From Entrophospora sp. SA101 (Eukaryota; Glomeromycota; Glomeromycetes; Entrophosporales; Entrophosporaceae): a DNA stretch of 64,000 nt. Of the stretch, positions 51,446 through 62,721 are shown in pieces. How positions within the stretch are numbered: the first letter of the stretch is position 1; the number at the start of each line of letters is the position of its first letter. The DNA lies in the NCBI GenBank assembly GCA_958430865.1, contig CAUDNR010004411.1, positions 52,148-116,147 on the forward strand, given 5' to 3'. The translations under genes and the position numbers were made by a program. Under the pieces are notes generated by a model that worked only from the letters and a program-made list of their open reading frames with translations, had not been told where the DNA came from and made no database searches.

Positions 51446-52465
51446 GGGTTGGACTAGAATTAACACTAATATTAGGTGTTCTAAGAATGAAATTATGACT
51501 ATTATTGGTAGTGTTGGTGCTGACAGTGGTGATGGCGGTAGATTGATGATGATTCAAGGGAATTTTTTTAAATTTTCGTTTTTTCCGTTTTTGTTGTTTT
51601 TGTGATGTATCTTTAAAAATATTTATAAATTTATTAAATTGAAAAAAAAATTTTTCGATAAATTAAAAAAAATAAATACCACGCTTTAATATACCTGTAA
51701 TAAGATTATTACCATCATCATCATCGTCGTCGTCATTTAATTTAACTCGTTTCGTTGATGTTTCAATATTATTAATGTTATCATCATCACCACATATCAC
51801 CAAAGACTTTGTACGTTTTTTACATAAAGAGGAATAATAACGATTTTTGATAAGATTGGCCGGCCGACCTAATAAATGACCCATTACGGCCCATTTTGTT
51901 CCCATTTCTGAGTAATAATACAATATTAATTCGTCTTCTTTAGGTGTCAATGGACCATATATTACTAAGCAAAGATTGTGAGGATTAGAATTATATACAC
52001 ACACATATATATGTATGTATATATATATATTTTTGGAAAGGAAGGAAAAAATCCGAAAAAAGAATCTTTCCGATATTATAAGCACTTACAATTGGGATTA
52101 AGATGATTATGCCATCTAATAAATATATTAAATTGAAGGAAACAAAGAAACAAATTCCTTTTAATACCCGTTTCGGTTTCCACAACTATCAACCATGAAA
52201 ATGTAAAACAAATGAAAAATACCTTTCGCGACATTGCTTTCCATCTCTCAAACCGTGTTTTATACCAATTAGTTTCCAATGTTTAACTCCCAACTCTTTT
52301 ACAATCGATAGCAACCTTTCATCTTCCTATAAACGATTTTTGTCAGAATAATAATATTTATCAGAATTGTATTTGTGAGAAAAAACTAACATATGGTTCC
52401 CAGGGACCCGTCCTGCGGGTGGAATTATCATTTGAATTATTTCTGGTTTTTCTTTGGTTTACCAT
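47347..52465 (-). CDS. Two-repeat Myb domain joined in frame to Sec7-PH ARF-GEF (SYT1-like)
   Basis: Exons: 52465-52391, 52326-52223, 52115-52090, 51964-51695, 51610-50305, 50233-50150, 50060-49948, 49862-49726, 49641-49462, 49354-48953, 48857-48489, 48399-47347. All GT-AG, total 4119 nt, 1372 aa. Residues 19-68 are a Myb repeat (TGPWEPYEDERLLSIVKELG, then GKQCRERWHNHLNPN). Residues 69-118 are a second (LTPKEDELILYYYSEMGTKW, then NRYYSSLCKKR). A 400-residue Asn/Ser/Thr-rich linker follows. The Sec7 domain (about 565-715) has ETPKQYLERMKETLSKSKLA, RKFLMECYLPKETQQIDRVM and AFSLLMLHTDAFN. The PH domain (about 835-970) has NWKQYGVILSGSQLMFF and NDWITKINYAA. A coiled, Asp/Asn/Ser-rich tail ends the protein. 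Sec7-PH proteins activate ARF GTPases. Alternative: two adjacent genes, Myb ending at TAA near 51663 and the GEF starting at ATG 50954. Confidence 0.8.
51331..51444. repeat. (TTA)n trinucleotide run encoding polyasparagine
   Basis: About 38 TTA/CTA units on the plus strand, read as AAT codons on the minus strand, giving one nearly uninterrupted polyasparagine tract with two Ser interruptions inside the linker of the Myb-Sec7-PH gene. Confidence 0.95.
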
Positions 52466-54478
52466 ATTTTTTTTTTTTAAATTTGGAACGAAAAAAAAAT
52501 AAAAGAAGGTGAAGGTAAATTTTCCATATAAAAATTGAATAGATATATGAATTTATTTATTTAAAGATGTGATGAGAAAGGATATGGAGGTGGTAAGTCG
52601 GGACAAGTTCTTTATTTTTTTAAAAAAATAGTTTTTGTTTTTCTTATTCTTTTTTTTCTTTTTTAAAACTAGAGAACTTTTTTTTTAAATCTTTTTTGAA
52701 AATGGTGATGGTGTTGGTATTGATGACGATGGACGTGTTTTTATACGATATATATATTATTTATTTTGTAATAATTTATTTTACTTTATGATAATTAAAA
52801 ATTTTTTAAAAATAAATGATAATTGTTTTTAACGCTTATATTATTATTATTAATAAAATCCCTGCATCTCTCTTCAAGATTTCTTTTGTGGTGAAGTTCA
52901 TAAATGGTAGATTTTTTATTAATCAAATCTATAAATAATAAATGGCTCCTATTTGTTTGTTAGTCAATGTGAGAAGAGAAAAAAAACGAAGAAGAGAAGA
53001 TTTAAAACTGTTGATAATTCTCTATTGTTGATTAAATGAATATTGATGATAGAAATGCAAATGCAGATATAATTGTGGTTAACAATAACATAAAAGTGTT
53101 TGCGTGAACGGGAAGGAACAAATAAAATATTTTACCGTTGAATGAAAATGAGTTGATTTTTAATTTTATTTATTTTTCTTACATTGTTGGTCCATTCCGG
53201 TTTAATAATATATCTAATTGATAGCAATCGATAATTTTTTCTTCTGATTGTACATATAATTGGTTCACTTTGTAAATTATTATTATTATCATCATGTTTC
53301 TTAATTTAGGGATTTGTTTTATTTCTCGTAATCGTTCTCGGATAATGGATTTTATTAATACGCACAATGATGAAAGGCATTAATATTGATATTAATCGTA
53401 AATAAATCACAAGTTATCGCAAATTTGCATCATAATCGTAATCATCAGCTTTATCACTTAAAAATTCATAATAATAATAAAGAGCCGTTTCCTCTCGTTC
53501 TTTCATCTTCTCATTAAAGTCCCATTGATCGATTGGTCGGTCGATCGGTTGACATCCTAAACTTTTTCTTCTTCTAACAAAACAAAATCTATTTATAAAA
53601 TATAGATATTGAAATGATGTTATTATTGTATTTAAATAAGCAACAATTATTATATTTATTCAAATTTTGAAATTCAATAATGCACAACATCAATAAGAAT
53701 CTATTGTCCAATATGATAATTAAGGAGGAAATTACAAATTAAAAAAAAAAAAAAAAACAGAAAAAATAAAAATAAAAAGTATAATTTGACAACATATTAA
53801 TATATATAAAATATACAAAGTGCAAATGCTTGCTATAATATCCATCCATAGTAATAGTATTAACAGCCTGTCTGGGAACTTGGATGATGATTACGATTAT
53901 GATTACTTCGTATTGGTGTTACTATAATAATAAATAAACGTTCGAGTTACGTATTTTACTTTGGAAATTCATCAGTGATAAGTAAGGCTATTTATAAATT
54001 ATTTAAAATGTTCACCATTAGTGTTAAAAAATCAACAGTAAAAATCATTATAATTACCATGATAATTGATTACCAATTCATGGGTTGAAAATTTTAATAA
54101 TTTGCTAGTATAAACAACATTTGGATGAATGAATTTCTTTTTTTACAATAATCATGTTCATCTAATTAAATCTTTAATGCACCATTCCAGAAATCAAGGA
54201 CCTTCGAATTTGATGAAATCAACACCTTTGCGTTGGATGTTTATGGTTTTGTTTTCTTTAAATTTGGGAACAAAGTAGTTGGTTTATTATCTCCACTATT
54301 GTAATCACGTGACAATACCAAATCTAACGACGTCGCTATTATTACTTGACGTATGAAATATATTGATTGATTGGTTGAAAAAGATGACACAGTGCTCCCT
54401 ATTCAATTAGTTACCGTCATTTACATATAAATATTATTTTTTTTTCTTTAGAATTCAAATAATAAAATTTTTTTAAAA
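52466..54478. other. Divergent intergenic region between Myb-Sec7-PH and AP-1 mu
   Basis: Two kilobases with poly-T/A runs, no gene seen. The minus-strand open stretch 53179-53367 is not protein-like enough to call. The region must carry the promoters of both flanking genes. Confidence 0.5.
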
Positions 54479-56503
54479 ATGGCATCAGCGATTTTTATTT
54501 TGGATTTGAAAGGAAAAGTGTTAATTTCAAGAAATTATCGTGGTGATATACCAATGTCAGCTGTTGAAAAATTCATGCCTCTTGTTTTAGAAGCTGAAGA
54601 AGAACAACAAGCTCCTACGCCGTGTTTTACACATGAAGGCATAAATTACTTGTATATACGCCATAATAATTTATATTGTATCTTTTTTATTTATTGTATG
54701 ATTAAGAGATACTTGATTGTGTTGATTAAAATTAACAATAAAGGAAAGAAGGAATGGGTTGATTTAGTAATTTTAAAAAAAAAAACTATATTATTTGATT
54801 CCTTAAGAAATGCCTATATATATATATTTTACTTTAACCATTGATCTTATATTAAACAGTATTAGCACTAACAAAAAAAAATTCTAATGCTATCACAATA
54901 CTATTGTTTCTTCACAAGTTAACAGAGGTAAATAATAATACAATATTATCACAACAAATATTTCATAGATGAAAATATTTTATTCATAAAAATTTCAACA
55001 AAATGTAGGTTTTTACAGAATATTTTAAGGAATTAGAAGAAGAATCTATTCGTGACAATTTTGTAATAATTTATGAATTATTGGATGAGATGATGGATTT
55101 TGGTTATCCACAAACAACTGAAACAAAAATCTTACAAGAGTAATTAAAATTAACTATATCATTCGCATATATATTTAAATATATTTAGATAAATAATAAT
55201 AAAATTAATATATATACATACAGATATATAACTCAAGAATCTCATAAATTAGAGATCCAAGTTAGACCACCAATGGCTGTTACCAATGCAGTATCATGGC
55301 GGTCAGAGGGTATAAAATATAGGAAAAACGAGGTATTTTTGGACGTGGTTGAGTCAGTGAATTTATTGGTCAACACAAATGGAAATGTATTGCGTAGTGA
55401 AATCCTTGGTGCGGTCAAGATGAAATGTTATTTGAGTGGTATGCCGGAATTAAGGCTTGGTTTAAATGATAAAGTGATGTTTGAGAATACTGGAAGATCT
55501 CCATCAAGAGGAAAAGCTATCGAAATGGAAGATGTTAAATTTCATCAATGTGTTCGTCTTTCAAGATTTGAAAATGATCGTACCATTTCATTCATACCAC
55601 CTGATGGTGAATTTGAATTGATGAGTTATCGTTTAAATACACAGGTTTTGCCCTTTTTTTTTTGATCTTGAACATCATTGATTATTTTTGTGGCTAAAAT
55701 TTAATAAATTTAATAAAAATTTATAAACAGGTCAAACCATTAATTTGGGTTGAAGCTCTCATAGAGAATTATACTGGTTCAAGAATTGAGTATATGATCA
55801 AAGCAAAAGCTCAATTTAAACGTCGTTCAACCGCAAACAACGTTGAAATTTCTGTCCCCGTTCCCGACGATGCTGACTCACCAAAATTTAGGGTAATTAT
55901 TAAATTTAAAAAAAATCTATAATCTATAATCTATAATCTATAATGTATAATATGAAAACAATCACATAGTAATTGTACATCTATATACGCTTATATGTTC
56001 TTATAATATAGAGTTCAATTGGTTCAGTTCAATATGCACCAGAAAAGTCATGTTTAGTATGGAAAATTAAACAGTTTCAAGGTGGCAAGGAATTTTTAAT
56101 GAGAGCACATTTTGGGTTACCCTCTGTTAAAAATGGTAAATTTATAAAAAAACTTTTAAATAATTTAATTGAGGGATATAAATTTTTTTTCTAATGAACA
56201 TCTACATACGTACTTTGTTTATATAAATAGAGGATCCTTCTCAAAAACCTCCAATTGGAGTAAAATTTGAAATTCCATATTTTACAACTTCAGGAATTCA
56301 AGTGAGATATCTTAAAATTGTTGAAAAAAGTGGATATCAAGCATTACCTTGGGTTAGATATATTACACAGAATGGAGGTAATTTGGTCATTTGTTCATTC
56401 TCTGGAAAATTATCATTATTTTATTATTAATTAATTGTTTTGTTTTATAGATTATCAATTACGTATGCCAGAAAGTATTAAAAACAAATTGACACCAATT
56501 TGA
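54479..56503 (+). CDS. APM1: AP-1 clathrin adaptor complex, mu subunit
   Basis: Medium subunit of the trans-Golgi/endosome AP-1 adaptor; recognises tyrosine-based sorting signals and is recruited by ARF-GTP. Exons 54479-54677, 54860-54927, 55009-55139, 55224-55644, 55731-55892, 56012-56135, 56231-56377 and 56451-56503 sum to 1305 nt (434 aa), the usual size. The N-terminal longin-like half starts [20 protein letters not shown] and includes [20 protein letters not shown]. The C-terminal mu-homology domain has [56 protein letters not shown] and [25 protein letters not shown] and the GYPQTTE linker favour AP-1 over AP-2. It faces an ARF-GEF gene across the 5' region. Confidence 0.95.
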
Positions 56504-58678
56504 TCTAGATACTTTTAAACAAAATAAATATTGTTTTAATTAATTTTATTTATTTATTTATTTGATTTTAAAAAATGTTACATTACTAATAATATTGATA
56601 TTTATTTAGTAAAAAATATATATACACACGCATATTATGATAGAAATAAATTTAATAAGTTTAATAAATATTATAAATCATTAAATCATTAAATAATGAT
56701 ACCTGCGAGTAGACAAATACACTTCTATTATTATTATTAACAAACAATATGCAATAAATTATTAAAAGAAAATTAAGAAGGATTTTTATTTGTTTATTCA
56801 CGCAACAAATAAATCAAGTATTCAACAATCCAAGCTCAAGGTATTAATACTCACTCCTTGAAGAAATTACAACTGTTGCAAAAAATATAAATCACCTAAC
56901 TTATAATGATGACATATCCACAGGCTTTCCTTCTATGTGGTACTATTGACATAAAGAGTGAAATGTTTGGATTTCTAAATCATACAACAACTATGTATAA
57001 AATTGTAATCAAGGAAAAAGGAAGCCGGCTGTCTTAAGAATGTGCTGTGTGTTCTGTATTTAACTTAAACAGTGATAAGGTAGACTTTACAACTGGTTGA
57101 TATAAATCCAAGCAAAGTAACTGGCTCAGATGTAATAAAGAACAAGATCAACTTCATTCAACTTCACGTAAAAAATCTTCCAGAGAAGTGTATACGAATG
57201 GGAAACTATTGTTGTAAACAACTTGTCAACACGTCCGAAATCTCCTTTATAATTTGAATTCTTCTCTCTGTGTGAATCAGAACAAAATCTGAAGTTGGCT
57301 TTAGGTCCATGATTTCACTGCATGTCATTTCATTGCTGGTATTGCCACAGTATTTCTGAAAACTATTGACCGAGTTGTTGTTCATCATTGTTGCACTTCA
57401 TTGAGAATATTCTCACTTTAGATAGATTATCAATTAGTTCTAATTTTTTTCGATTTGAATATTATGAAACGACTTAGGCTCACTCGCTGTCTTTTTCTCT
57501 TTCATCTTCATTCTCTGCCTTCTTTGGTCTCATAATTATCGTCTTTGACAACTGTATCTAAAGAACATTTTAGATTAGAATCCTGCCAAAGAAATTATGT
57601 ATATGTGAGTATGATGTAAACGAATAAATTAATTATTCTATTCGTTGAACAACCGTACTACATTGTATTGTATTTCATACCAATCTCTTTAAAGCTTACA
57701 AACTTGTTTCACATGAACGTTCTTCTAAAAGCAATTATAATCTTTATCATTTAATTTGTCATTTCATTCCAATATAGTTTCATGATGGTCCTGAGCACAT
57801 TTCTAGCACCATGAATTACTGTGCGAGCAGTTCGTATCTAATTAGGATATGCACTCAATACATGCCGGAATGAAACCCAAATTAATGGAAATGGAATGAA
57901 CCTTGTCCACTTGTAGATTTGAATCAACAACGGGTAACTCAATGCCATTCTAAAACGTCTGGATACACGGATAACTCTGACGGTGACCCTACAGTAGTTT
58001 AACTTGGGAGCAGTAAGAAAAAAAAAATAACAAATAATTAGTAATCGGAACGGTAGGAACAAACAAAGCTAGAGAAACTGAATGCTGCCCATAAGGCAGT
58101 TGTATGTACAAGAGGAGCCTTGTAACCCGATATTGCGATACACGACGAAACGCCAGAGGGTTAAAATGTTCCTAGTCGCGTAACCACGTTTGGGACCTCA
58201 GTTTGATTGTATATTTTTTGAATCAACATTCAACAGTTGCTCGAGATCAAATGTGTCTCCTTTTGGAACAAGTGAGCGGAATCAGGCTGCCGTTAGCGAT
58301 ATCACAGAAAGCTGAAATGTTACATAAAAGTAATCAGTACATTTAGACATTGTTGGATAAAATTTTTAATTTTATTATTGTATTCGTGAGCTAAAATTTA
58401 ATAATTTTTTTACGATACCCTAAAAGGTCAAATTTATAAAATTCGCATAACTTCTTAAGAATTTATGGATAAAGGTGATTTTTCATTCAAGTATTATTAT
58501 CCACGAGTATATAATTATTGCGATGGAAAGTGCACATAATGCTATATAAAAAATTATTCTGAGCGTCACAATTACTTTGTATACCAATTTTTTCCTTCAC
58601 GTATTAATATGTATGCAGAAGACCAAAACACAAAACTACATTAACGAGCAAAATGTCAAATTTGATGGTGACTGATAG

Positions 58679-58930
58679 TGTTGCGATCCGTTAAGACCTT
58701 ATCCAGTAGTTAACGGATCACCGAGTTGTAACGGGTTAACATTAAGAAATTTTGCATAATAATAATAATAATAACGGGTTGTTAGCGGATCATGGTTAGC
58801 TTATCATTATTATTATAGATTTGGTGTTACAATCCGTTAATCCATTAACAATCCGTCAACCCGTTAACTCGTTAACGATAATAATAATATCTTACAATTA
58901 ACAATCTATTGATCCGTTAATATTAACAAC
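58679..58930. repeat. Cluster of GATCCGTTAA / TTAACGGATC words in both orientations
   Basis: GATCCGTTAA, AATCCGTTAA, CCCGTTAAC, TTAACGGATC and AACGGGTTAAC recur in both orientations separated by TAATAATAA runs, so much of the segment can fold back on itself. The words GTGTTRCRAYCCG recur next to the tRNA-like sequence at about 59410-59440. Confidence 0.6.
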
Positions 58931-59104
58931 AACAATAATAATATTGATTTTTTTATGCTGAATTGAGGACTTTTCGACCATGTTTATCTATTTAATAGAT
59001 TATGAATTCTACCTATTACTATTAAAATAAAATTTAATATCACAATCTTCCAATCCTTTGAAGAAAATATTATTTTTCAATGAAAAGAAAATTTATAAAC
59101 AATA

Positions 59105-59283
59105 CAGCCTAACCTCTCTATAACGAACACTAAGTAAAATCTCTCTATAATAACGAACTTCCCTTTTGTCCCGATTCAATTTTTTATAATTAATTTCTCT
59201 CTTTATAACGAACATCTTAGTAAACTCTCTCTATAATGAGAAAAATTACATATAGGGTGGTTCGGTATAGAGAGCTTAGGCTG
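59105..59283. mobile_element. MITE with TA target duplication (Tc1/pogo type)
   Basis: 179 bp with about 24-bp terminal inverted repeats: left CAGCCTAACCTCTCTATAAC then GAAC, right reverse-complemented CAGCCTAAGCTCTCTATACC then GAAC. Each end is directly flanked by TA (59103-59104 and 59284-59285). The interior repeats the CTCTCTATAA/CTTTATAACGAAC words. No coding capacity, so it depends on a transposase elsewhere. The best-preserved element in the window. Confidence 0.85.
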
Positions 59284-59439
59284 TATAGGGAAACAGGTAA
59301 AAGAACGATTTTTTTAAAAAATTTATGTTCTTAAATCACAACTTGAACAATTCATCTCCAAATTAAAAATAAATGTTTTTATTTATTAATACCAATCCGG
59401 ATGAAAAAATATCCTAACGGATACAATCCGGGTCGTAAC

Positions 59440-59521
59440 ACTAATTGTGAGATTCAAACTCACGCCTCTTTCGAGACAGCAACTTGAGTGCGGCGCTTTA
59501 GACTAACCCGGCCAAATTATC
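59440..59521 (-). tRNA. tRNA-Leu(CAA)-like sequence, probably a pseudogene or SINE head
   Basis: The minus strand folds as a class II tRNA: acceptor arms GATAATT and AATTAGT (five good pairs at the inner end, a G-T wobble and one mismatch at the outer), D arm starting TGGCC, anticodon loop CTCAAGT giving CAA (Leu), a variable arm TCTC-GAAA-GAGG and a perfect T stem GTGAG/CTCAC with loop TTTGAAT. Mismatches in the D stem and anticodon stem, and TTT instead of TTC in the T loop, argue for decay. The sequence beyond the 3' end (GTTACGACCCGG) resembles nearby repeats, so it may be part of a tRNA-derived SINE. Confidence 0.5.
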
Positions 59522-59641
59522 AAAAGTTTATTAATTACTATATATACTTTTTTTTAATATGCAGATTGTGTAAAAATTGATTGATAAAAATTTTTAAAAA
59601 TAAATTTTTTTTAATTCAAATCTTTAAAAAAAAAAAAAAAT

Positions 59642-61291
59642 ATGATGTCTTCAACACGTTCTGTTTTAAGCTCTTTATTAAGGACCTCAAATGTTATTTT
59701 AAAAAATCAAAGGCCTGCTGTATTTATGAATAGATCGTTTTTCACATTAACAAAAAATTCAACTTCTATCGTAAGGAATGCTAATAATGTTGTCAAGGTG
59801 GATATATATATTGGTAGATTGTAATTTATAAAACTTTGGTATTTTTTGTTAAATTTGTATTCTAAAAAATATGATTGATAGATCATTGGATGCAATAATT
59901 ATCAACAATTATTTAACACTACTCAAATTCGTAATGTTAAAACATTAAATTTTGGTGGTACTAACGAACAAGTTTATGAAAGATCAGATTGGCCAAAGGA
60001 AAAATTCCAAGAATTTTTCAAAAATGATACAATTGCAGTGATTGGTTATGGCCCACAAGGAAGTGGTCAAAGTTTAAATGCACGCGACAATGGCTTGAAT
60101 GTGATTATTGGTGTGAGAGAAGGCGGAAGTAGTTGGAAAGAAGCATTGAAAGATGGTTGGGTAAGTTATTATTATAATTAAAAAAATCAAAAATAAATGT
60201 ATTAATTAATCAATTAATTCAAATTCATAGGTTCCTGGGAAAACGCTTTTTCCTATTTTAGAAGCAGTCTCAAAAGGAACAATTATTCTTGATTTATTGT
60301 CGGATGCTGCACAAAAAGCACTTTGGCCTCAAATGGCTTCACACCTGACTAAAGGAAAAACATTATATTTTTCTCATGGTTTTTCAGTAGTTTATAAAGA
60401 TCAAACAAATGTAATACCACCAAAAGATATTGATGTGATTTTAGTTGCACCCAAAGGGTATCTAACTTATTTTCTTATTATGATCATTTGGGAGGTTGGA
60501 AATTTTTTTTATAATAAACATTTGTCACTTATATTAATTTTAGTTCAGGTAGAACTGTTAGATCATTATTCCTCGAAGGACGTGGCATTAATTCATCTTT
60601 CGCAGTATTCCAAGACGCATCTGGAAAAGCTAAAGATAAAGCTGTTGCGCTTGGTGTTGCTATAGGCTCAGGTTATCTTTATGAAACAACTTTTGAAAGA
60701 GAGGTGTTTTCTGATCTTGTAGGTGAACGAGGTGTTCTTATGGGTGCAATTCAAGGTTTATTTTTAGCCCAATATGAGGTTTTAAGAGCAAATGGTCATA
60801 CACCTTCTGAAGCATTCAATGAAACAGTAGAAGAGGCTACACAATCTCTATATCCTTTGATTGGCGAAAATGGAATGGATTGGTAGAGTATTGTTATACA
60901 TATATATAAATTAATAAATAAATTTTAACAATATATATTTCTATTTTAAAGGATGTATGCAGCATGTTCTACAACAGCTCAAAGAGGTGCGCTTGATTGG
61001 TATAAACCATTTCACGATGCCACAAAGCCTGTATTTGAAAAATTATATGAATCCGTTGCTAACGGAACAGAAACTAAAAGATCTTTAGAAAAAAATTCTT
61101 CGCCTAAATATCGCGAAGAATTAGAGCAAGAATTAAAAGAGATTAGGTAAAAATTATTGTATTATCAAATGTTATTATAATAATATTCTTTTTTTAAAAA
61201 AGGATTTAATGATTTTTTATTTTATAGGGAAAGTGAAATTTGGACAACTGGCAAAACTGTAAGAAATCTTAGACCTGAAAGAAAGAAATAA
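59642..61291 (+). CDS. ILV5: Ketol-acid reductoisomerase, mitochondrial (Ilv5)
   Basis: Second common step of valine and isoleucine synthesis: isomerises and reduces acetolactate or acetohydroxybutyrate with NADPH and Mg2+. Exons 59642-59797, 59882-60160, 60231-60457, 60544-60882, 60952-61146 and 61228-61291 sum to 1260 nt (419 aa). The N-terminus [20 protein letters not shown], rich in Ser/Arg, is a mitochondrial presequence. The Rossmann domain shows [19 protein letters not shown] and [25 protein letters not shown] and [20 protein letters not shown] follow, then the all-helical C-terminal domain with [20 protein letters not shown] and [16 protein letters not shown]. The first of two adjacent ATGs is taken as start. 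Slightly longer than the yeast enzyme. Confidence 0.96.
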
Positions 61292-61928
61292 AAGAAACAT
61301 TCAAGTATCCTTCATATTATGATGATCATGGTCATGGTCGTGACTTAATCCTAATCTATACATTTATTATAAAAGAATCTTTTTTTAATTCCAAACTATT
61401 TAAAAAAAACATGTATAAAAAAATAAATAAATAAAATATAAAATTCATCGATATTAACGAATTCTTCTAAAAAAAAAAAAGCATCTTTTTGTACTTCATT
61501 TGGCTATTCGGTTTTTTTTTGATGAAAGTCTAATATTATACCTAACAATGATTTCTTTTTCGGTGATTTTTTACTTTTTTCTATTCTATAGTTTTCACGA
61601 TTTCATTAATGGTGTGATTGAGCTGGCCATATACACCTTGATTTTAAGATCATACCATTAAATGTAAAGATCCACACAATAACTTGAGACTATAGTTAAA
61701 TTTTTCAGCCGGGAGGATATTTCAAGCATCTGGGCTTGCTACTGCAGTAGTGGTTTATGTTTTGGCTGCGTAGCAGCAGTTGACCGCAGGTTGGTGGACG
61801 TGATTGCATTTATAGACAAACAAGCGACCGACCCCAATCCTACTTATGTATTGCGTAACAATATAATATAACGCTATTCCGTCAAAATTCTTCTGCAACC
61901 ATCAGAAAATTTTTGTCAACATATAACG
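61292..61928. other. Intergenic region
   Basis: Short spacer between the reductoisomerase and the GNAT gene. About 61700-61850 is noticeably richer in G+C (with GCTACTGCAGTAG and GCTGCGTAGCAGC, both self-complementary words) and probably holds the GNAT promoter. Confidence 0.45.
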
Positions 61929-62721
61929 ATGACAATTAACAACGAAATAAAAAATTCTTTGGTTTTTAAATTAGTGGAAGAACAAGAGGTCGAGAAAGCT
62001 TTCCAATTAGAGTTAAAAGGTTGTTTAGTTTTATTATATTAACTAGCTATCAAAAAAATAATGGATTTGTTTTTATTTTATTTTGTTGTTATTTGTTACA
62101 TATAATAAAAAAACTACAACTATAATAATCATTAATAATCATGATAATAATACTAAAAGGATATCCTATTGAAGAAGCTGCAACTTTTGAAAAATTACAA
62201 TATCGACAGAAACATGCTCCAAATTTATTTCTAGGCGTTTATTGTCATAATAATGATAATGATAATGGTGATGGTGATAATAACAAGGATTCGACACAAA
62301 TAAGAATGATAGGGTTTGTAGTATCAACTTTGACCAGATCTAAAAAACTCACTGAAGAATCAATGTCAACACATGAATCAGATGGTAAAACAATTTGTAT
62401 TCATAGTGTTTGTATTGATAAAAATTATCAAAGGCTAGGAATTGCTACAAGTTTATTGAAGGAATATATTGAAAGAATATTATTATTAAATAATAATGAT
62501 GATGTGAAAAAATTACATGAAAAGATTTGTTTAATTGCTCATAAAGAATTGATACCTTTATATGAAAAAGTAGGATTCAAATTGATTGGTGAGAGTGAAG
62601 TTGTTCATGGTTTGTAAAGATGTCTATTTCTTAAATTGAATTAATTATTTAATTATTTTTTATTAATTAATTTAATTTTCTAGGAAATGAAAAATGGTTT
62701 GATTTGGAATATGAATTATAA
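61929..62721 (+). CDS. GNAT-family N-acetyltransferase (polyamine/arylalkylamine type)
   Basis: Exons 61929-62019, 62160-62609 and 62684-62721 give 192 aa. Starts MTINNEIKNSLVFKLVEEQE; motif C/D region EKAFQLELKGYPIEEAATFE then LQYRQKHAPNLFLGVY, a pattern shared with fungal polyamine and animal arylalkylamine acetyltransferases. An Asn/Asp loop is inserted before MIGFVVSTL. Acetyl-CoA motif A is HSVCIDKNYQRLGIATSLLK (Q-R-x-G-x-A), and motif B is LIPLYEKVGFKLIGESEVVH, ending NEKWFDLEYEL. Probably acetylates small amines; substrate not determined by sequence. The introns are short, and the second uses GTTTGT as donor, weaker than most in this window. Confidence 0.85.

Larger units (their letters stand above)
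56504..59641. other. Intergenic region with repeats, MITE and tRNA-like fold
   Basis: No protein gene supported. A block at about 57480-58330 is less AT-rich than its surroundings and has no open frame of note except short ones at 57206-57388 and 57838-58062 (minus), which I do not trust. It carries the GATCCGTTAA repeats (58679-58930), a TA-flanked MITE (59105-59283) and a tRNA-Leu-like sequence (59440-59521). Confidence 0.5.
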
